From NCBI RefSeq assembly GCF_000429265.1, contig NZ_AUBN01000003.1, forward strand, positions 248,001 to 312,000: 64,000 nt of DNA, written 5' to 3'. Within the stretch, counting starts at the first letter, position 1; each line of letters begins with the position of its first letter. The notes under the pieces are model-generated. The model did not search any database. It saw nothing but the letters and a program-made list of their open reading frames with translations, and was not told where the DNA came from. The DNA is from Actinomyces gerencseriae DSM 6844. GTDB lineage: Bacteria; Actinomycetota; Actinomycetes; Actinomycetales; Actinomycetaceae. A program made the translations under genes and the position numbers. This document shows positions 7,555 through 15,923 of the stretch, one piece after another.

Positions 7555-8217
7555 ATGACTCGGGCAACGGACGACGCGGCCGGGCGGGGTCGCTGTGGCG
7601 AGGTCGGGCGGGTCGCGACCGCTGCGACGGAGGCGGCGGCGACCGGGACGTCGCCGGGGACGTCGCCGAGGCGCGCCGACGCGGTGCGCAACCGGACCTC
7701 CATCCTGGAGGCCGCCAGGCAGCTGGTCACCGAGCAGGGGACTGAGGTCGCCATGGGGGAGATCGCTCGGGCGGCCGGCGTCGCTGTGGGCACGCTCTAC
7801 CGGCACTTCCCCAACAAGGCGGACCTGCTCGCGGCGGTCGTCAACGAGTACGTCGAGGCCCTGGCCGATGACGCTCAGGACGCCTGGGCGCGCGTCGAGG
7901 CCGGACGGGCCGACGCCGCCCAGGAGCTCCTGGAGTTCCTGGAGCGGGCCCTGGAGATGATCTCCAGGAGCCATGCCGCCAAGGCCGTCGCTCAGGCGCT
8001 GGGCGCGCAGGTGGAGTACTCCGAGCCGGAGACCCGCGCCATCGAGGCGCTGGAGCGCCTCATCGAGGCGGGGCGGGCGAGCGGGCGGCTGCGCTCCGAC
8101 CTCACCGTCTCCGACCTCTACATCCTCATGGTCTTCTACCCCGGTGACGGTTCTGTTGAGGTCCGTCGGCGCTGGCTGGAGCTCATCCGCCCAGGCCTGC
8201 TGGGGCACGGCGGGTAA
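7555..8217 (+). CDS. TetR-family transcriptional regulator
   Basis: 220 residues from ATG 7555, preceded by GGGGGAGG. After an Ala/Thr-rich N-terminal stretch of about 45 residues, the TetR DNA-binding domain reads RTSILEAARQLVTEQG and MGEIARAAGVAVGTLYRHFPNKADLL. The ligand-binding half is helical and unassigned. It is transcribed away from the SDR gene with two TGAA-N6-TTCA palindromes between them, consistent with self-repression and control of the SDR. An in-frame ATG at 7465 would lie within the operator region and lacks a ribosome-binding site. Confidence 0.88.
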   Translation: MTRATDDAAGRGRCGEVGRVATAATEAAATGTSPGTSPRRADAVRNRTSILEAARQLVTEQGTEVAMGEIARAAGVAVGTLYRHFPNKADLLAAVVNEYVEALADDAQDAWARVEAGRADAAQELLEFLERALEMISRSHAAKAVAQALGAQVEYSEPETRAIEALERLIEAGRASGRLRSDLTVSDLYILMVFYPGDGSVEVRRRWLELIRPGLLGHGG

Positions 8218-8247
8218 GACGGCCCCTGCGGTGGACGGGCGAGTCGC

Positions 8248-8253
8248 TAGGGT
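8248..8253 (+). promoter_or_regulatory. -10 element of dapB, leaderless configuration
   Basis: TAGGGT is followed by six bases (GGGGCC) and then the ATG of dapB. No Shine-Dalgarno lies upstream, so transcription should begin at or beside the start codon. Confidence 0.5.
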
Positions 8254-8259
8254 GGGGCC

Positions 8260-9012
8260 ATGACGATTCGCGTAGCTGTTGTGGGCGCCGCCGGGCGCAT
8301 GGGATCGACCGTCTGCCAGGCGGTCCAGGAGGCCGAGGACCTCGAGCTCGTGGCCCGCCTGGACGTGGGGGGCGCCCTCGACGTCGAGCACCTGAACGGG
8401 GCAGACGTCGCCGTGGACTTCACCGTCCCCAGCGTCACCGAGGCCAATGTCCACGCCCTCCTCGACGCCGGGGTGGACGTCGTCGTGGGCACCACCGGCT
8501 GGAACGAGGAGTCCTACGGGCGCGTCCGCGAGCACCTGGCCCGGCCCGAGGCCGCAGGCCGCAGTGTCCTCATCGCCCCGAACTTCGCCCTGTCCGCCGT
8601 GCTGGCCATGAGCTTTGCCGCGAAGGCGGCCCCCTACTTCGAGTCCGCCGAGGTCATCGAGCTCCACCACCCGAACAAGGTCGACGCCCCCTCGGGCACT
8701 GCGGTCGCCACCGCCCAGGGCATCGCCGCCGCCCGTGCCGGGGCGGGCCTGGGCGCCGTGCCGGACGCCACCCAGACCGACCCCGACGGTGCCCGCGGGG
8801 CCGTCGTCGACGGCGTCCACGTCCACGCCGTGCGCCTGCGGGGGCTCACCGCCCACGAGGAGGTCGTGCTCGGCAACCCCGGCGAGCAGCTGACCATCCG
8901 CACCGACTCCTTCGACCGCGCCAGCTTCATGCCCGGCGTCCTCCTCGCCGTTCGTCGGGTCGGCGGGCGCCCGGGACTCACGGTGGGCCTGGACCGGCTC
9001 CTCGGCGTCTGA
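8260..9012 (+). CDS. dapB: 4-hydroxy-tetrahydrodipicolinate reductase
   Basis: Catalyses NAD(P)H-dependent reduction of 4-hydroxy-tetrahydrodipicolinate in the diaminopimelate/lysine pathway. 250 residues, normal for the family. The N-terminal Rossmann motif GAAGRMG is at 9-15. The family signature ELHHPNKVDAPSGTA is at 134-148, with the catalytic His pair and Lys140. The substrate dapA product is made 2 kb downstream. It probably has a leaderless mRNA (TAGGGT six bases before ATG). Confidence 0.97.
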   Translation: MTIRVAVVGAAGRMGSTVCQAVQEAEDLELVARLDVGGALDVEHLNGADVAVDFTVPSVTEANVHALLDAGVDVVVGTTGWNEESYGRVREHLARPEAAGRSVLIAPNFALSAVLAMSFAAKAAPYFESAEVIELHHPNKVDAPSGTAVATAQGIAAARAGAGLGAVPDATQTDPDGARGAVVDGVHVHAVRLRGLTAHEEVVLGNPGEQLTIRTDSFDRASFMPGVLLAVRRVGGRPGLTVGLDRLLGV

Positions 9013-9066
9013 ACCTCCGAAGCGCCGGTCCGCCCGGGTCGCGGCGCGCCGCCCGGCCGGCCGTTC

Positions 9067-9104
9067 CGCCTCGCCCCTGCCGAGGGCGGGCGGGGCGCGA
9101 GGCG
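9067..9104. terminator. GC-rich hairpin between convergent dapB and GNAT genes
   Basis: CGCCTCGCCCC (9067-9077) can pair with GGGGCGCGAGGCG (9092-9104) allowing a two-base bulge. It has no T-tract. Its place between two 3' ends suggests a bidirectional terminator. Confidence 0.4.
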
Positions 9105-9135
9105 CCGCCGGATCGCTGATGGGCCGTCGGAGCCG

Positions 9136-9882
9136 TCAGAGACGTGCCGCCCAGCAGTCCTCGGTCACGCCGCCTCCGACCGGCAGCGCGCGGTGGGAGC
9201 CGGTCGGCTCCAAGCCCGCCCCGGTGAGCAGCCGCGCCAGCGACTCGTCGCCACGCACGACCCACATCGTGAGCACCGTGGCGCCGTCCCGCCTGGCGAG
9301 GTCCGCGGCCGCTGCGAGCAGCCGGGAGCCGTGACCGCGGCGCTGATGGGCGGGGGCGACGCCGAGGGCCGTGATCTCGGCCGCCGGCTCGGACGCCCGG
9401 AGGCGCTCGGCCTCGGTGGCACCGATGTCGTCGACGGTGCCGGAGACGTCGACGGCCGTTGTGAGCTCGGTGGGAGCGACCCCCGCCAGCCCGACGACGG
9501 CGCCGTCCCGGGCCGCGACGAGGACGTGGTGGGCCCGACTGGGAGGGGCGGTGATCGCGGGCTCCCACCCGGCGGCGACCACCGGGGCTGAGACCATGGC
9601 GCGCACGTCCTCGGGAAGCGGTCCCTCGTGCCCGGTGGCCAGGGAGGCGAGCATGGTCGCCGCGTGGACCTCGCCCATGGCGGGCAGGTCGGTCTCCACG
9701 GCCGCGCGCACGATGCCGCTCTCCTCCATCGGGTGCGAGCGGGGCCCGGATGCGTTCCGGTCGTCGGGAGCGCTCTCGTCGCCCGGGCCGGAGGGGGCGC
9801 ACGACCCGCCTCGCTCCTCCCGCGCGCGGGCCGGCAGGCCGGAGGAGGGGTCGGCGTCGAAGACGGAGGCGGAGGGCGTCAT
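9136..9882 (-). CDS. GNAT-family N-acetyltransferase
   Basis: Predicted acetyl-CoA-dependent acetyltransferase. The C-terminal GNAT core shows EITALGVAPAHQRRGHGSRLL, where QRRGHG is the CoA-binding Q/RxxGxG/A loop, followed by DGATVLTMWVVRGDESLARL. From ATG 9882 the product is 248 residues with a low-complexity first 50; from ATG 9729 (MEESGIVRAAVETD) it would be 197 residues and begin at the domain. I prefer 9882 because TAGGCT lies 7 nt upstream, as at other leaderless genes here. It is divergent from the dehydrogenase gene at 9946. Confidence 0.82.
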   Translation of the reverse strand: MTPSASVFDADPSSGLPARAREERGGSCAPSGPGDESAPDDRNASGPRSHPMEESGIVRAAVETDLPAMGEVHAATMLASLATGHEGPLPEDVRAMVSAPVVAAGWEPAITAPPSRAHHVLVAARDGAVVGLAGVAPTELTTAVDVSGTVDDIGATEAERLRASEPAAEITALGVAPAHQRRGHGSRLLAAAADLARRDGATVLTMWVVRGDESLARLLTGAGLEPTGSHRALPVGGGVTEDCWAARL

Positions 9883-9929
9883 GCCCGCGAGCCTATCGGT
9901 GGCCGGAAGGGCTCGATAGGCTCGCGGGC
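9883..9929. promoter_or_regulatory. Perfect 16-bp inverted repeat forming a mirrored divergent promoter
   Basis: GCCCGCGAGCCTATCG (9883-9898) is the exact reverse complement of CGATAGGCTCGCGGGC (9914-9929), with 15 bases between. Each arm presents TAGGCT as a -10-like box pointing outward. One fires into the GNAT gene with 7 nt before its ATG, the other into the dehydrogenase gene. The same protein could occupy both arms. Confidence 0.6.
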
Positions 9930-9945
9930 GGAAAGGGGCATCAGG

Positions 9946-10812
9946 ATGATTCGCACGATCGCATGCATCGGCGTGGGCCGCATGGGCGGCGGCATCGCCA
10001 GGAACCTGGCGCGCAGCGGCAGGTTCGAGGTGCGGGTGGGCAACCGGAGCCGGGGCGCCCTCGCCGCCTGCGTCGAGGCGGGGGCGGTGGCGCCGACCGG
10101 GATGGAGGACCTGCTGGCCGGGGCGGATCTGGTCATCACCTGTCTGCCGCTGCCGGAGACGGTCCTCGACGTGCATGAGGCCAGGAGGGGACTCTCGCCC
10201 GCCGGCTCCATCTGGATGGACACCTCCACGGTCGATCCGGCGACCGCCAGACGACTGGCCGACGGCGCGGCGTCCCAGGGGCGGCGCTTCGTGGCCTGCC
10301 CGCTGGGCAAGGGGCCGGCCCAGGCGGAGGCCGGGACCCTGCCGCTCTTCGTGGGCGGGGACGAGGAGGCCGTCGCCGCCCTGGGTGAGGTCTTCGACTG
10401 CATCGGCGAGTCCGTCCACCACCTGGGCACGGTCGAGGCCGCCGCCTCGTTCAAGATCGTCTCCAACCTCATCGGGATGACCAATCTGGCGGTTCTCGCC
10501 GAGGGGTACGAGCTGTGCCGCTCCTGCGGCGTCGACGACGAGGCCTTCGAGGCCTCCCTGCGGGACACGGGCGGCTGGTCGTACCAGGCCGAGGTGCGGC
10601 TGCCGTGGATGACGGCCGGTGACTTCGAGAACCGCTTCGGGATCGACCTCGCCCTCAAGGACCTCCGGCTGGCCGTCGACATGGCCGCCCGCCGCGGGAT
10701 CCCCGCGCCGGTGGGCGCCGCCGGGCTCATGCAGCTGGCGAGCGCGCACGCGCTCGGCCACGGCGGCGAGGACGCGAGCGCCGTCTACAGGGCGGTGGCG
10801 CCGGAGGCGTGA
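9946..10812 (+). CDS. NAD(P)-binding beta-hydroxyacid dehydrogenase-like protein
   Basis: 288 residues of the 3-hydroxyisobutyrate/6-phosphogluconate dehydrogenase superfamily. The cofactor loop CIGVGRMGGG is at 7-16 and the substrate-binding DTSTVDPATAR at 92-102. The catalytic-site helix contains Lys170 and Asn174 (FKIVSNLIG). The usual GG(V)xGA segment is replaced by CPLGKGPAQAEAGTL, as in a distinct subgroup, so the substrate is not predictable. ATG 9946 is preceded by AAAGGGG. It shares a mirrored promoter with the GNAT gene. Confidence 0.88.
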   Translation: MIRTIACIGVGRMGGGIARNLARSGRFEVRVGNRSRGALAACVEAGAVAPTGMEDLLAGADLVITCLPLPETVLDVHEARRGLSPAGSIWMDTSTVDPATARRLADGAASQGRRFVACPLGKGPAQAEAGTLPLFVGGDEEAVAALGEVFDCIGESVHHLGTVEAAASFKIVSNLIGMTNLAVLAEGYELCRSCGVDDEAFEASLRDTGGWSYQAEVRLPWMTAGDFENRFGIDLALKDLRLAVDMAARRGIPAPVGAAGLMQLASAHALGHGGEDASAVYRAVAPEA

Positions 10813-10960
10813 CGCCCTCCGGGCTCCGGGGTCGTCCGGGATCGCCGGAGGGGCGGTCGGGGCGCCCCGTTCCCCGTCCGGCCGCGCTCCGGCGTGCTCC
10901 GCTTCCGAACATCTTCCGAATACCATGGCGAGACGACCGGTGCCAGGATCGCGGCCCCGT

Positions 10961-10966
10961 TACACT
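10961..10966 (+). promoter_or_regulatory. -10 element of dapA, leaderless configuration
   Basis: TACACT is followed by six bases (GCCGGT) and the dapA ATG. No Shine-Dalgarno is visible in the preceding 25 bases. Confidence 0.5.
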
Positions 10967-10972
10967 GCCGGT

Positions 10973-11869
10973 ATGAGCGCTCTTCCGACTCGTCCCTTCG
11001 GCTCCGTCGGCGTCGCCATGGTCACGCCCTTCACTCCTCGGGGGGAGATCGACGTCGAGGCCGCCCAGAGCCTCGCCGTCACCCTCGTCGAGGACGGCGC
11101 GGACATGATCCTGCTTGCCGGCACCACGGGTGAGGCCCCCACCACTCACCTGCCCGAGAAGCAGACGCTGCTGCGCGAGGTGGGGGACGCGCTCGCGGGC
11201 CGCGCCATGCTGGTGGCCGGCGCGGGCTCGAACGACACCGCCCATGCGGTGCGCATCGGCGTGGGCAGCCAGGAGGCCGGCGCCCAGGGGCTGCTCATCA
11301 ACGCCCCCTACTACAACCGCCCCAGTGCGGAGGGCGTCTACCGTCACATCATGGCGATCGTCGAGGCCACCGACCTGCCCGTCATGATCTACGACATCCC
11401 CGGACGCACGGGCGTGAGGATCACCGATGAGACCCTGGCCCGGCTGGCCGAGCACGAGCGGGTCCTGGCGGTCAAGGACGCCACCGGCGACGTCGAGCAG
11501 GGCTTCCGGCGCATGGAGGCCACCGGCCTGGCCCACTACTCGGGCGACGACGGCCTCAACTTCGCCTGGCTGGCCCACGGCGCCTCGGGCGTGGTCTCGG
11601 TCGTCGCGCACGCCGACGCCCACTCCTGGCGCGAGATGATCACGGAGGTCGACGCCGGGGACCTCGCCGGGGCGCGAGCGGTCGCCCGGCGCATCCGTCC
11701 TCTGGTGCAGGCGATCATGGGCGGGGGTCAGGGCGCGGTCATGGCCAAGGAGGCCCTGCTGCTCCAGGATCGCATCCCCAGCGCCGCCGTGCGCCTGCCG
11801 CTGGTGCGCGCCGAGGCCGACGACGTCGCCGCGCTGCGGAGCGTGCTGGACGACTGCGGTCTTCTCTGA
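10973..11869 (+). CDS. dapA: 4-hydroxy-tetrahydrodipicolinate synthase
   Basis: Condenses pyruvate with aspartate semialdehyde, the first committed step of diaminopimelate/lysine synthesis. 298 residues, standard TIM-barrel length. Active-site elements are visible: AGTTGE at 49-54, the PYYNRP segment near Tyr114, Tyr140 (MIYDIPGRTG) and the Schiff-base Lys168 (VLAVKDATGD). It lies 160 bp after the dehydrogenase gene with its own apparent promoter, so it is probably a separate unit. Product consumed by DapB. Confidence 0.97.
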   Translation: MSALPTRPFGSVGVAMVTPFTPRGEIDVEAAQSLAVTLVEDGADMILLAGTTGEAPTTHLPEKQTLLREVGDALAGRAMLVAGAGSNDTAHAVRIGVGSQEAGAQGLLINAPYYNRPSAEGVYRHIMAIVEATDLPVMIYDIPGRTGVRITDETLARLAEHERVLAVKDATGDVEQGFRRMEATGLAHYSGDDGLNFAWLAHGASGVVSVVAHADAHSWREMITEVDAGDLAGARAVARRIRPLVQAIMGGGQGAVMAKEALLLQDRIPSAAVRLPLVRAEADDVAALRSVLDDCGLL

Positions 11870-11989
11870 GGCCGCTGCGACTGCTCGACGCCAACGTCCT
11901 CGCCGCGCCGTCCCCGCCCACTCATCCTCGTCCCGCGCTCACCACGAGGTGATGACCTGGATGCCCCTCGGCGCGTACGGGGCGGCGGC

Positions 11990-13789
11990 TCAGCGCCCTG
12001 CCAGCTGCTCGCGCACGACGCGCCGCAGCACCTTGCCGATCGCGCTGCGCGGCATCTCGTCGAGGACCTCCAGGCGGCGGGGCAGCGCGTAGTGGGGGAG
12101 GACCCGCTCGGCGTGGGCGCGCACCGACTCCAGTGTGACGGCGTCCGCCGGCGCGTCGGCGTCCAGGACGACGGCGGCGCACACGAGCTCGCCACTGGCC
12201 CCGTCGTCCAGCCCGACCACGGCGACGTCGGCTACCGAGTCCATGTCCCGGATGGCCTCCTCCACCTGGGAGGGGTAGACGTTGAAACCTCCGGTCAGAA
12301 TGAGCTCGCGCCTGCGATCGGCCATCCACAGGAACGAGTCCTCGCGGCGCGCCATGTCCCCGGTGCGCAGCCATCCGCCGTCGAGGAGCGCGGCCGCCGT
12401 GGCCTGCGGGTCGTCCCAGTACCCGGCGAAGACCTGCGGCCCGCGCACGAGGACCTCGCCCGGCTCGCCGTCGGGGACCTCCCGCCGCGGGTCCGGGTCG
12501 TCCGGGTCCACCAGGCGCACGTCCGTGGAGGGGAAGGGCAGCCCCAGCGCGCCCAGGCGCCGACTCGGCCCCATGGGCGTGCCCGCGATGATCGGGCTCG
12601 CCTCGGTCATGCCGTAGCCATCGACGATGAACCCGCCCGTGGCCTCCTCCCACTCGGCACCCACCGCGGCCGGCATGGGGGCGCCACCGCACACGCCGTA
12701 GCGCATCGACCTCAGGGAGGCGCCTCTCTCGCGCGCACCACGCAGGAGCCGCTCGAACATGACCGGGACCCCCACGAAGAAGGTGAGAGGACGTCGCCGA
12801 TGGGCGTCGAGCACCTGGCCGACGGAGAACCGCGGCAGGACCACCTGCGTCGCCGCCTTCTGCACCGCGCAGAACAGGTTGAGGGTCAGCCCGAAGGCGT
12901 GGAAGAAGGGCAGCAGCGCCAGGAAGGTCTCCGCGCCCTCGTGGAGCAGATGCATCCAGGCGATGGCCTGGTTGGCGTTGGCCCGCAGGTTCGTGTGCGT
13001 GAGCATGGCGGCCTTGGGCGCGCCGGTGGTGCCGCCGGTGTGCAGCAGCACGGCGAGATCGTCCCCGCCCGGGCGGGGCCACGACGCGGGCAGTCGAGGG
13101 GCGCCCGCGACCTCCCTGTCCCAGGAGCGCACCCCGGCGGGGAGGCGACGGGCCTTCATCGACGAGCGCGTTCGGCGGGCGCGGGCCACCGGCAGGCGCA
13201 GGGCGGCGCGCAGTCGGGCGGGCATCGCCGCGGACAGGTCCACCGAGAACACCGTGCGCCCGGCCAGTGGGTCCACCGCGGAATCCGGTCCGCCGGCGGC
13301 CGTCGAGGCCGGGTCCAGGACCAGCTCGACGCCCTTCTCCCAGGCGATGACCACGCGCGCTCCATGGCGGTCGAGCTGGTCGCGCACCTCGTGCGCGGGC
13401 GCCAGCGGGTTGTGCTCGGCGACGACCGCTCCGAGCCGCAGCGCCCCGTAGACGGCGATCACGTGCTGCGGGCAGTTGGGCATGAGCATGGACACCCTGT
13501 CGCCCGCCACGACCCCCGCCTCCCGCAGCAGCTGGGCGGCGCGCTCGGAGGCCTCGAGCAGCTCGGCGTAGGTCAGCGTCGCCCCGAAGAAGTCCAGGGC
13601 GCAGCGCTCGCCGTAGAACCGCGCGGTGGTCTCCAGCAACTCGCTCAGCGGTGCGTCGGGCGCATCGATGACGGCGGGCACCCCGGGGGCGTAGTGCGGA
13701 CGCCGGTAGAGGGCCGCGTCCCCGGCGTCCCCGGCCCCGTTCGCGCGAGCGTTATCCTCCGGCCTCGAGTCGCCGCTGCGAGGGGTCAT
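11990..13789 (-). CDS. AMP-binding acyl-CoA ligase (second of pair)
   Basis: 599 residues, ANL superfamily. It activates a carboxylate, most likely a long-chain fatty acid, through an acyl-adenylate. P-loop HTGGTTGAPK, VDGYGMTEASP, GWLRTGD and the C-terminal catalytic lysine context SAIGKVLRR are all present. ATG 13789 overlaps the stop of the upstream ligase gene as ATGA, so translation is coupled. The two proteins share architecture and many segments (RPHYAPGVP, NCPQHV, EHNPLAP), indicating tandem duplication. This copy ends right after the domain (REQLAGR). Confidence 0.9.
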   Translation of the reverse strand: MTPRSGDSRPEDNARANGAGDAGDAALYRRPHYAPGVPAVIDAPDAPLSELLETTARFYGERCALDFFGATLTYAELLEASERAAQLLREAGVVAGDRVSMLMPNCPQHVIAVYGALRLGAVVAEHNPLAPAHEVRDQLDRHGARVVIAWEKGVELVLDPASTAAGGPDSAVDPLAGRTVFSVDLSAAMPARLRAALRLPVARARRTRSSMKARRLPAGVRSWDREVAGAPRLPASWPRPGGDDLAVLLHTGGTTGAPKAAMLTHTNLRANANQAIAWMHLLHEGAETFLALLPFFHAFGLTLNLFCAVQKAATQVVLPRFSVGQVLDAHRRRPLTFFVGVPVMFERLLRGARERGASLRSMRYGVCGGAPMPAAVGAEWEEATGGFIVDGYGMTEASPIIAGTPMGPSRRLGALGLPFPSTDVRLVDPDDPDPRREVPDGEPGEVLVRGPQVFAGYWDDPQATAAALLDGGWLRTGDMARREDSFLWMADRRRELILTGGFNVYPSQVEEAIRDMDSVADVAVVGLDDGASGELVCAAVVLDADAPADAVTLESVRAHAERVLPHYALPRRLEVLDEMPRSAIGKVLRRVVREQLAGR

Positions 13790-15774
13790 CCGTCGTCGCC
13801 GGTCCTCCCGGACCCCTCGCGGTCCCCGGACGACTCCGGGGACGGCATCGCGGGGGAGGCGGGCGCCGATGGGGACTCCGACTGGTCGCCGCGTCTCGTG
13901 CCCGCGCGGGCGCCCGCCTCCCCGAGGCGCTCGGCGATGGCGCCGGCCGCGCTGACCGCGCTGGCCGATGCGGAGGCGGCTGCACTGGCCGCCCCCGAGG
14001 CGACCTCGCGGGCCGCCAGGAGCTCTTCGCGCACCACTCTGCGCAGCACCTTGCCGATCTGGGAGCGCGGCATCTCGGTCAGGATGGCGATCTGCCGGGG
14101 CAGGGCGTAGTGCGACAGGGTCTTCTCCGCCCACTCGCGCACCTGCTCCAGGGTGACGGTCTGTCCCTCCTTGGGCAGGATGGCGGCCACCACCGACTCG
14201 TTCCCGCTCTCGGCGGGCAGTCCGACGACGGCGACGTCCTCGACCTGCGGCATGGAGCGCACGGCCGCCTCGACCTCGGTGGGGTAGATGTTGAACCCGC
14301 CGGAGATGATGAGCTCCTTGCGACGATCGGCGATGACGTAGAAACCGTCCTCCTCCTGACGCACCAGGTCTCCGGTGCGCAGCCACCCGCCGGGCAGCAT
14401 GACGGCCTCGGTCTCCTCGGGGTTCTCCCAGTAGCCGACGAAGACCTGAGGGCCGCGGACGACGAGCTCGCCGACCTGACCGGGGGCGATCTCCTGCTCG
14501 GGATCCTCGGGATCGATGACGCGCACGTCGGTCGATGGGTAGGGCACCCCCAGGGAGCCGGCGCGGCGCTCGGGGGAGATGGGGTTGCCCAGGATGATGG
14601 GGGAGGTCTCCGTCATGCCGTAGCCCTCGATGATGATCCCGCCCGTGGCCCGCTCCCAGGCCTCGGCGACCGCTCTGGGGTTGGGGGCGGCGCCGCACAC
14701 GGCGATCTTGCAGCTCGACAGGTCGGCCCCCGTCGCTCCGGCGCGCGCGACGATGCGGTCGAACATGACGGGCACGCCCGGGAAGAACGTCGCAGGGCGC
14801 CTCTTCCAGGCGGTCAGGACCATGTCCGCGCTGAACTTGGGCAGCACCACCTGGGTGGCCGCCAGGCCCACGGCGCACAGGAGCGACAGGCTCAGCCCGA
14901 AGGCGTGGAAGAAGGGCAGGACGGCGTAGAAGGTCTCCTCGCCGGCCTCGCAGGTCTGAGAGGCCCACGCCAGTGACATCTCGGCGTTCGATCGGGCATT
15001 TGCGTGCGTGAGCGCCACGGCCTTGGGCGTGCCGGTGGTGCCGCCGGTGTAGAGCAGAACGGCGACCGCGTCGACGTCCGGCAGCGGGTGGCCGTCGGGC
15101 AGCGGCGCCGTGACCGCCGCCAGGTCGTCCCAGGACGCCACCCCGGCCGGGACCCTGCCTCGCAGCTCGCTGCGCTGGGACCTGGCCGCGGCCACGGGCA
15201 GCCTCAGGGCCAGCCGGCTGGTCCACGGCAGCCCGCGAGACAGATCGACCGCCAGGACCCTCCGCCCGGCCATGCCGGCCTCCTCGAGCGAGCCGGCGGC
15301 CTGGACCAGACGGGTCAGCGACTTCTCCCAGGCGATGACGACGCGCCCGCGGTGGAGCTCGATCTGCTCGCGGATCTGCGCGGCCGGCGCCAGCGGGTTG
15401 TGCTCGGCGACGATGGCGCCTATGCGCCAGGCGGCGTAGGCGATGACGACGTGCTGCGGGCAGTTGGGCAGGATGACGCCGATCACGTCTCCGCGACCCA
15501 CGCCCAGGCGCCTGAGGGTCCCGGCGGCGCGGGCCACCTGATCGCTGAGTCGACGGTAGGTGGTGGCCCGCCCGAGGAAGTCCAGCGCGACCCGGTCCGG
15601 GAAACGACGGGCGGCGTCGTCGAGCATGCGGGAGAGCGGCTCGTCGACCGGGGCGATGACACCGGGCACGCCGGGGGCGTAGTGGGGGCGCAGATAGTGC
15701 GCTGAGGCGTCAACGGCGTCGGCGGCACCGGCGGACCGGGGCTCGGGCGCGGAAACTGCGGCGGACCTGCTCAC
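13786..15774 (-). CDS. AMP-binding long-chain acyl-CoA ligase (first of pair)
   Basis: 662 residues from GTG 15774, preceded by AGGAAGGGG. ANL adenylating enzyme with P-loop YTGGTTGTPK at 242-251, IEGYGMTETSP, GWLRTGD and the catalytic Lys in SQIGKVLRR. Unlike its partner it carries about 75 extra C-terminal residues, first Ala/Ser-rich (ASGAASAAASASASAVSAAG), then Pro/Ser/Glu-rich. A strong palindrome lies 57 bp upstream of the start. Likely role: fatty acid activation for lipid synthesis or degradation; the exact substrate cannot be read from sequence. Confidence 0.9.
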   Translation of the reverse strand: MSRSAAVSAPEPRSAGAADAVDASAHYLRPHYAPGVPGVIAPVDEPLSRMLDDAARRFPDRVALDFLGRATTYRRLSDQVARAAGTLRRLGVGRGDVIGVILPNCPQHVVIAYAAWRIGAIVAEHNPLAPAAQIREQIELHRGRVVIAWEKSLTRLVQAAGSLEEAGMAGRRVLAVDLSRGLPWTSRLALRLPVAAARSQRSELRGRVPAGVASWDDLAAVTAPLPDGHPLPDVDAVAVLLYTGGTTGTPKAVALTHANARSNAEMSLAWASQTCEAGEETFYAVLPFFHAFGLSLSLLCAVGLAATQVVLPKFSADMVLTAWKRRPATFFPGVPVMFDRIVARAGATGADLSSCKIAVCGAAPNPRAVAEAWERATGGIIIEGYGMTETSPIILGNPISPERRAGSLGVPYPSTDVRVIDPEDPEQEIAPGQVGELVVRGPQVFVGYWENPEETEAVMLPGGWLRTGDLVRQEEDGFYVIADRRKELIISGGFNIYPTEVEAAVRSMPQVEDVAVVGLPAESGNESVVAAILPKEGQTVTLEQVREWAEKTLSHYALPRQIAILTEMPRSQIGKVLRRVVREELLAAREVASGAASAAASASASAVSAAGAIAERLGEAGARAGTRRGDQSESPSAPASPAMPSPESSGDREGSGRTGDDG

Positions 15775-15830
15775 GGTGTCCCCTTCCTCGAGGATGCTCC
15801 GGCTGCGGCCGGGGCTCGATGGTGCGACCG

Positions 15831-15857
15831 TACGCAACCGTAACCTACGGTTGCGTA
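15831..15857. promoter_or_regulatory. 27-bp palindromic operator upstream of the acyl-CoA ligase pair
   Basis: Perfect 12-bp arms TACGCAACCGTA (15831-15842) and TACGGTTGCGTA (15846-15857) around ACC. It lies in the 149-bp gap between the ligase start and the convergent-side helD stop. It looks like a TetR/FadR-type operator controlling the ligase operon; no regulator gene for it is in the immediate vicinity. Confidence 0.65.
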
Positions 15858-15923
15858 GGTCCGCAGGCGAGTGCGGCGGCGGCGCCTGTGGCATCCCGCT
15901 CACGTCGGGGGTTCTCGGGGCGC

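Noticed and set aside
9136-10926. A 596-codon minus-strand frame covering the GNAT gene and the dehydrogenase gene
   Set aside because: Only the GNAT portion has protein character; the rest mirrors the plus-strand dehydrogenase coding sequence.
12092-14110. A 672-codon plus-strand frame opposite the acyl-CoA ligases
   Set aside because: No recognisable domain, and it crosses the overlap of two well-supported genes.
11990-15226. A 1078-codon open frame on the minus strand that would fuse both acyl-CoA ligases
   Set aside because: Its first third is an out-of-frame reading of the first ligase (Arg/Gly-rich, no motifs). The second ligase starts at ATG 13789 overlapping the first one's stop.
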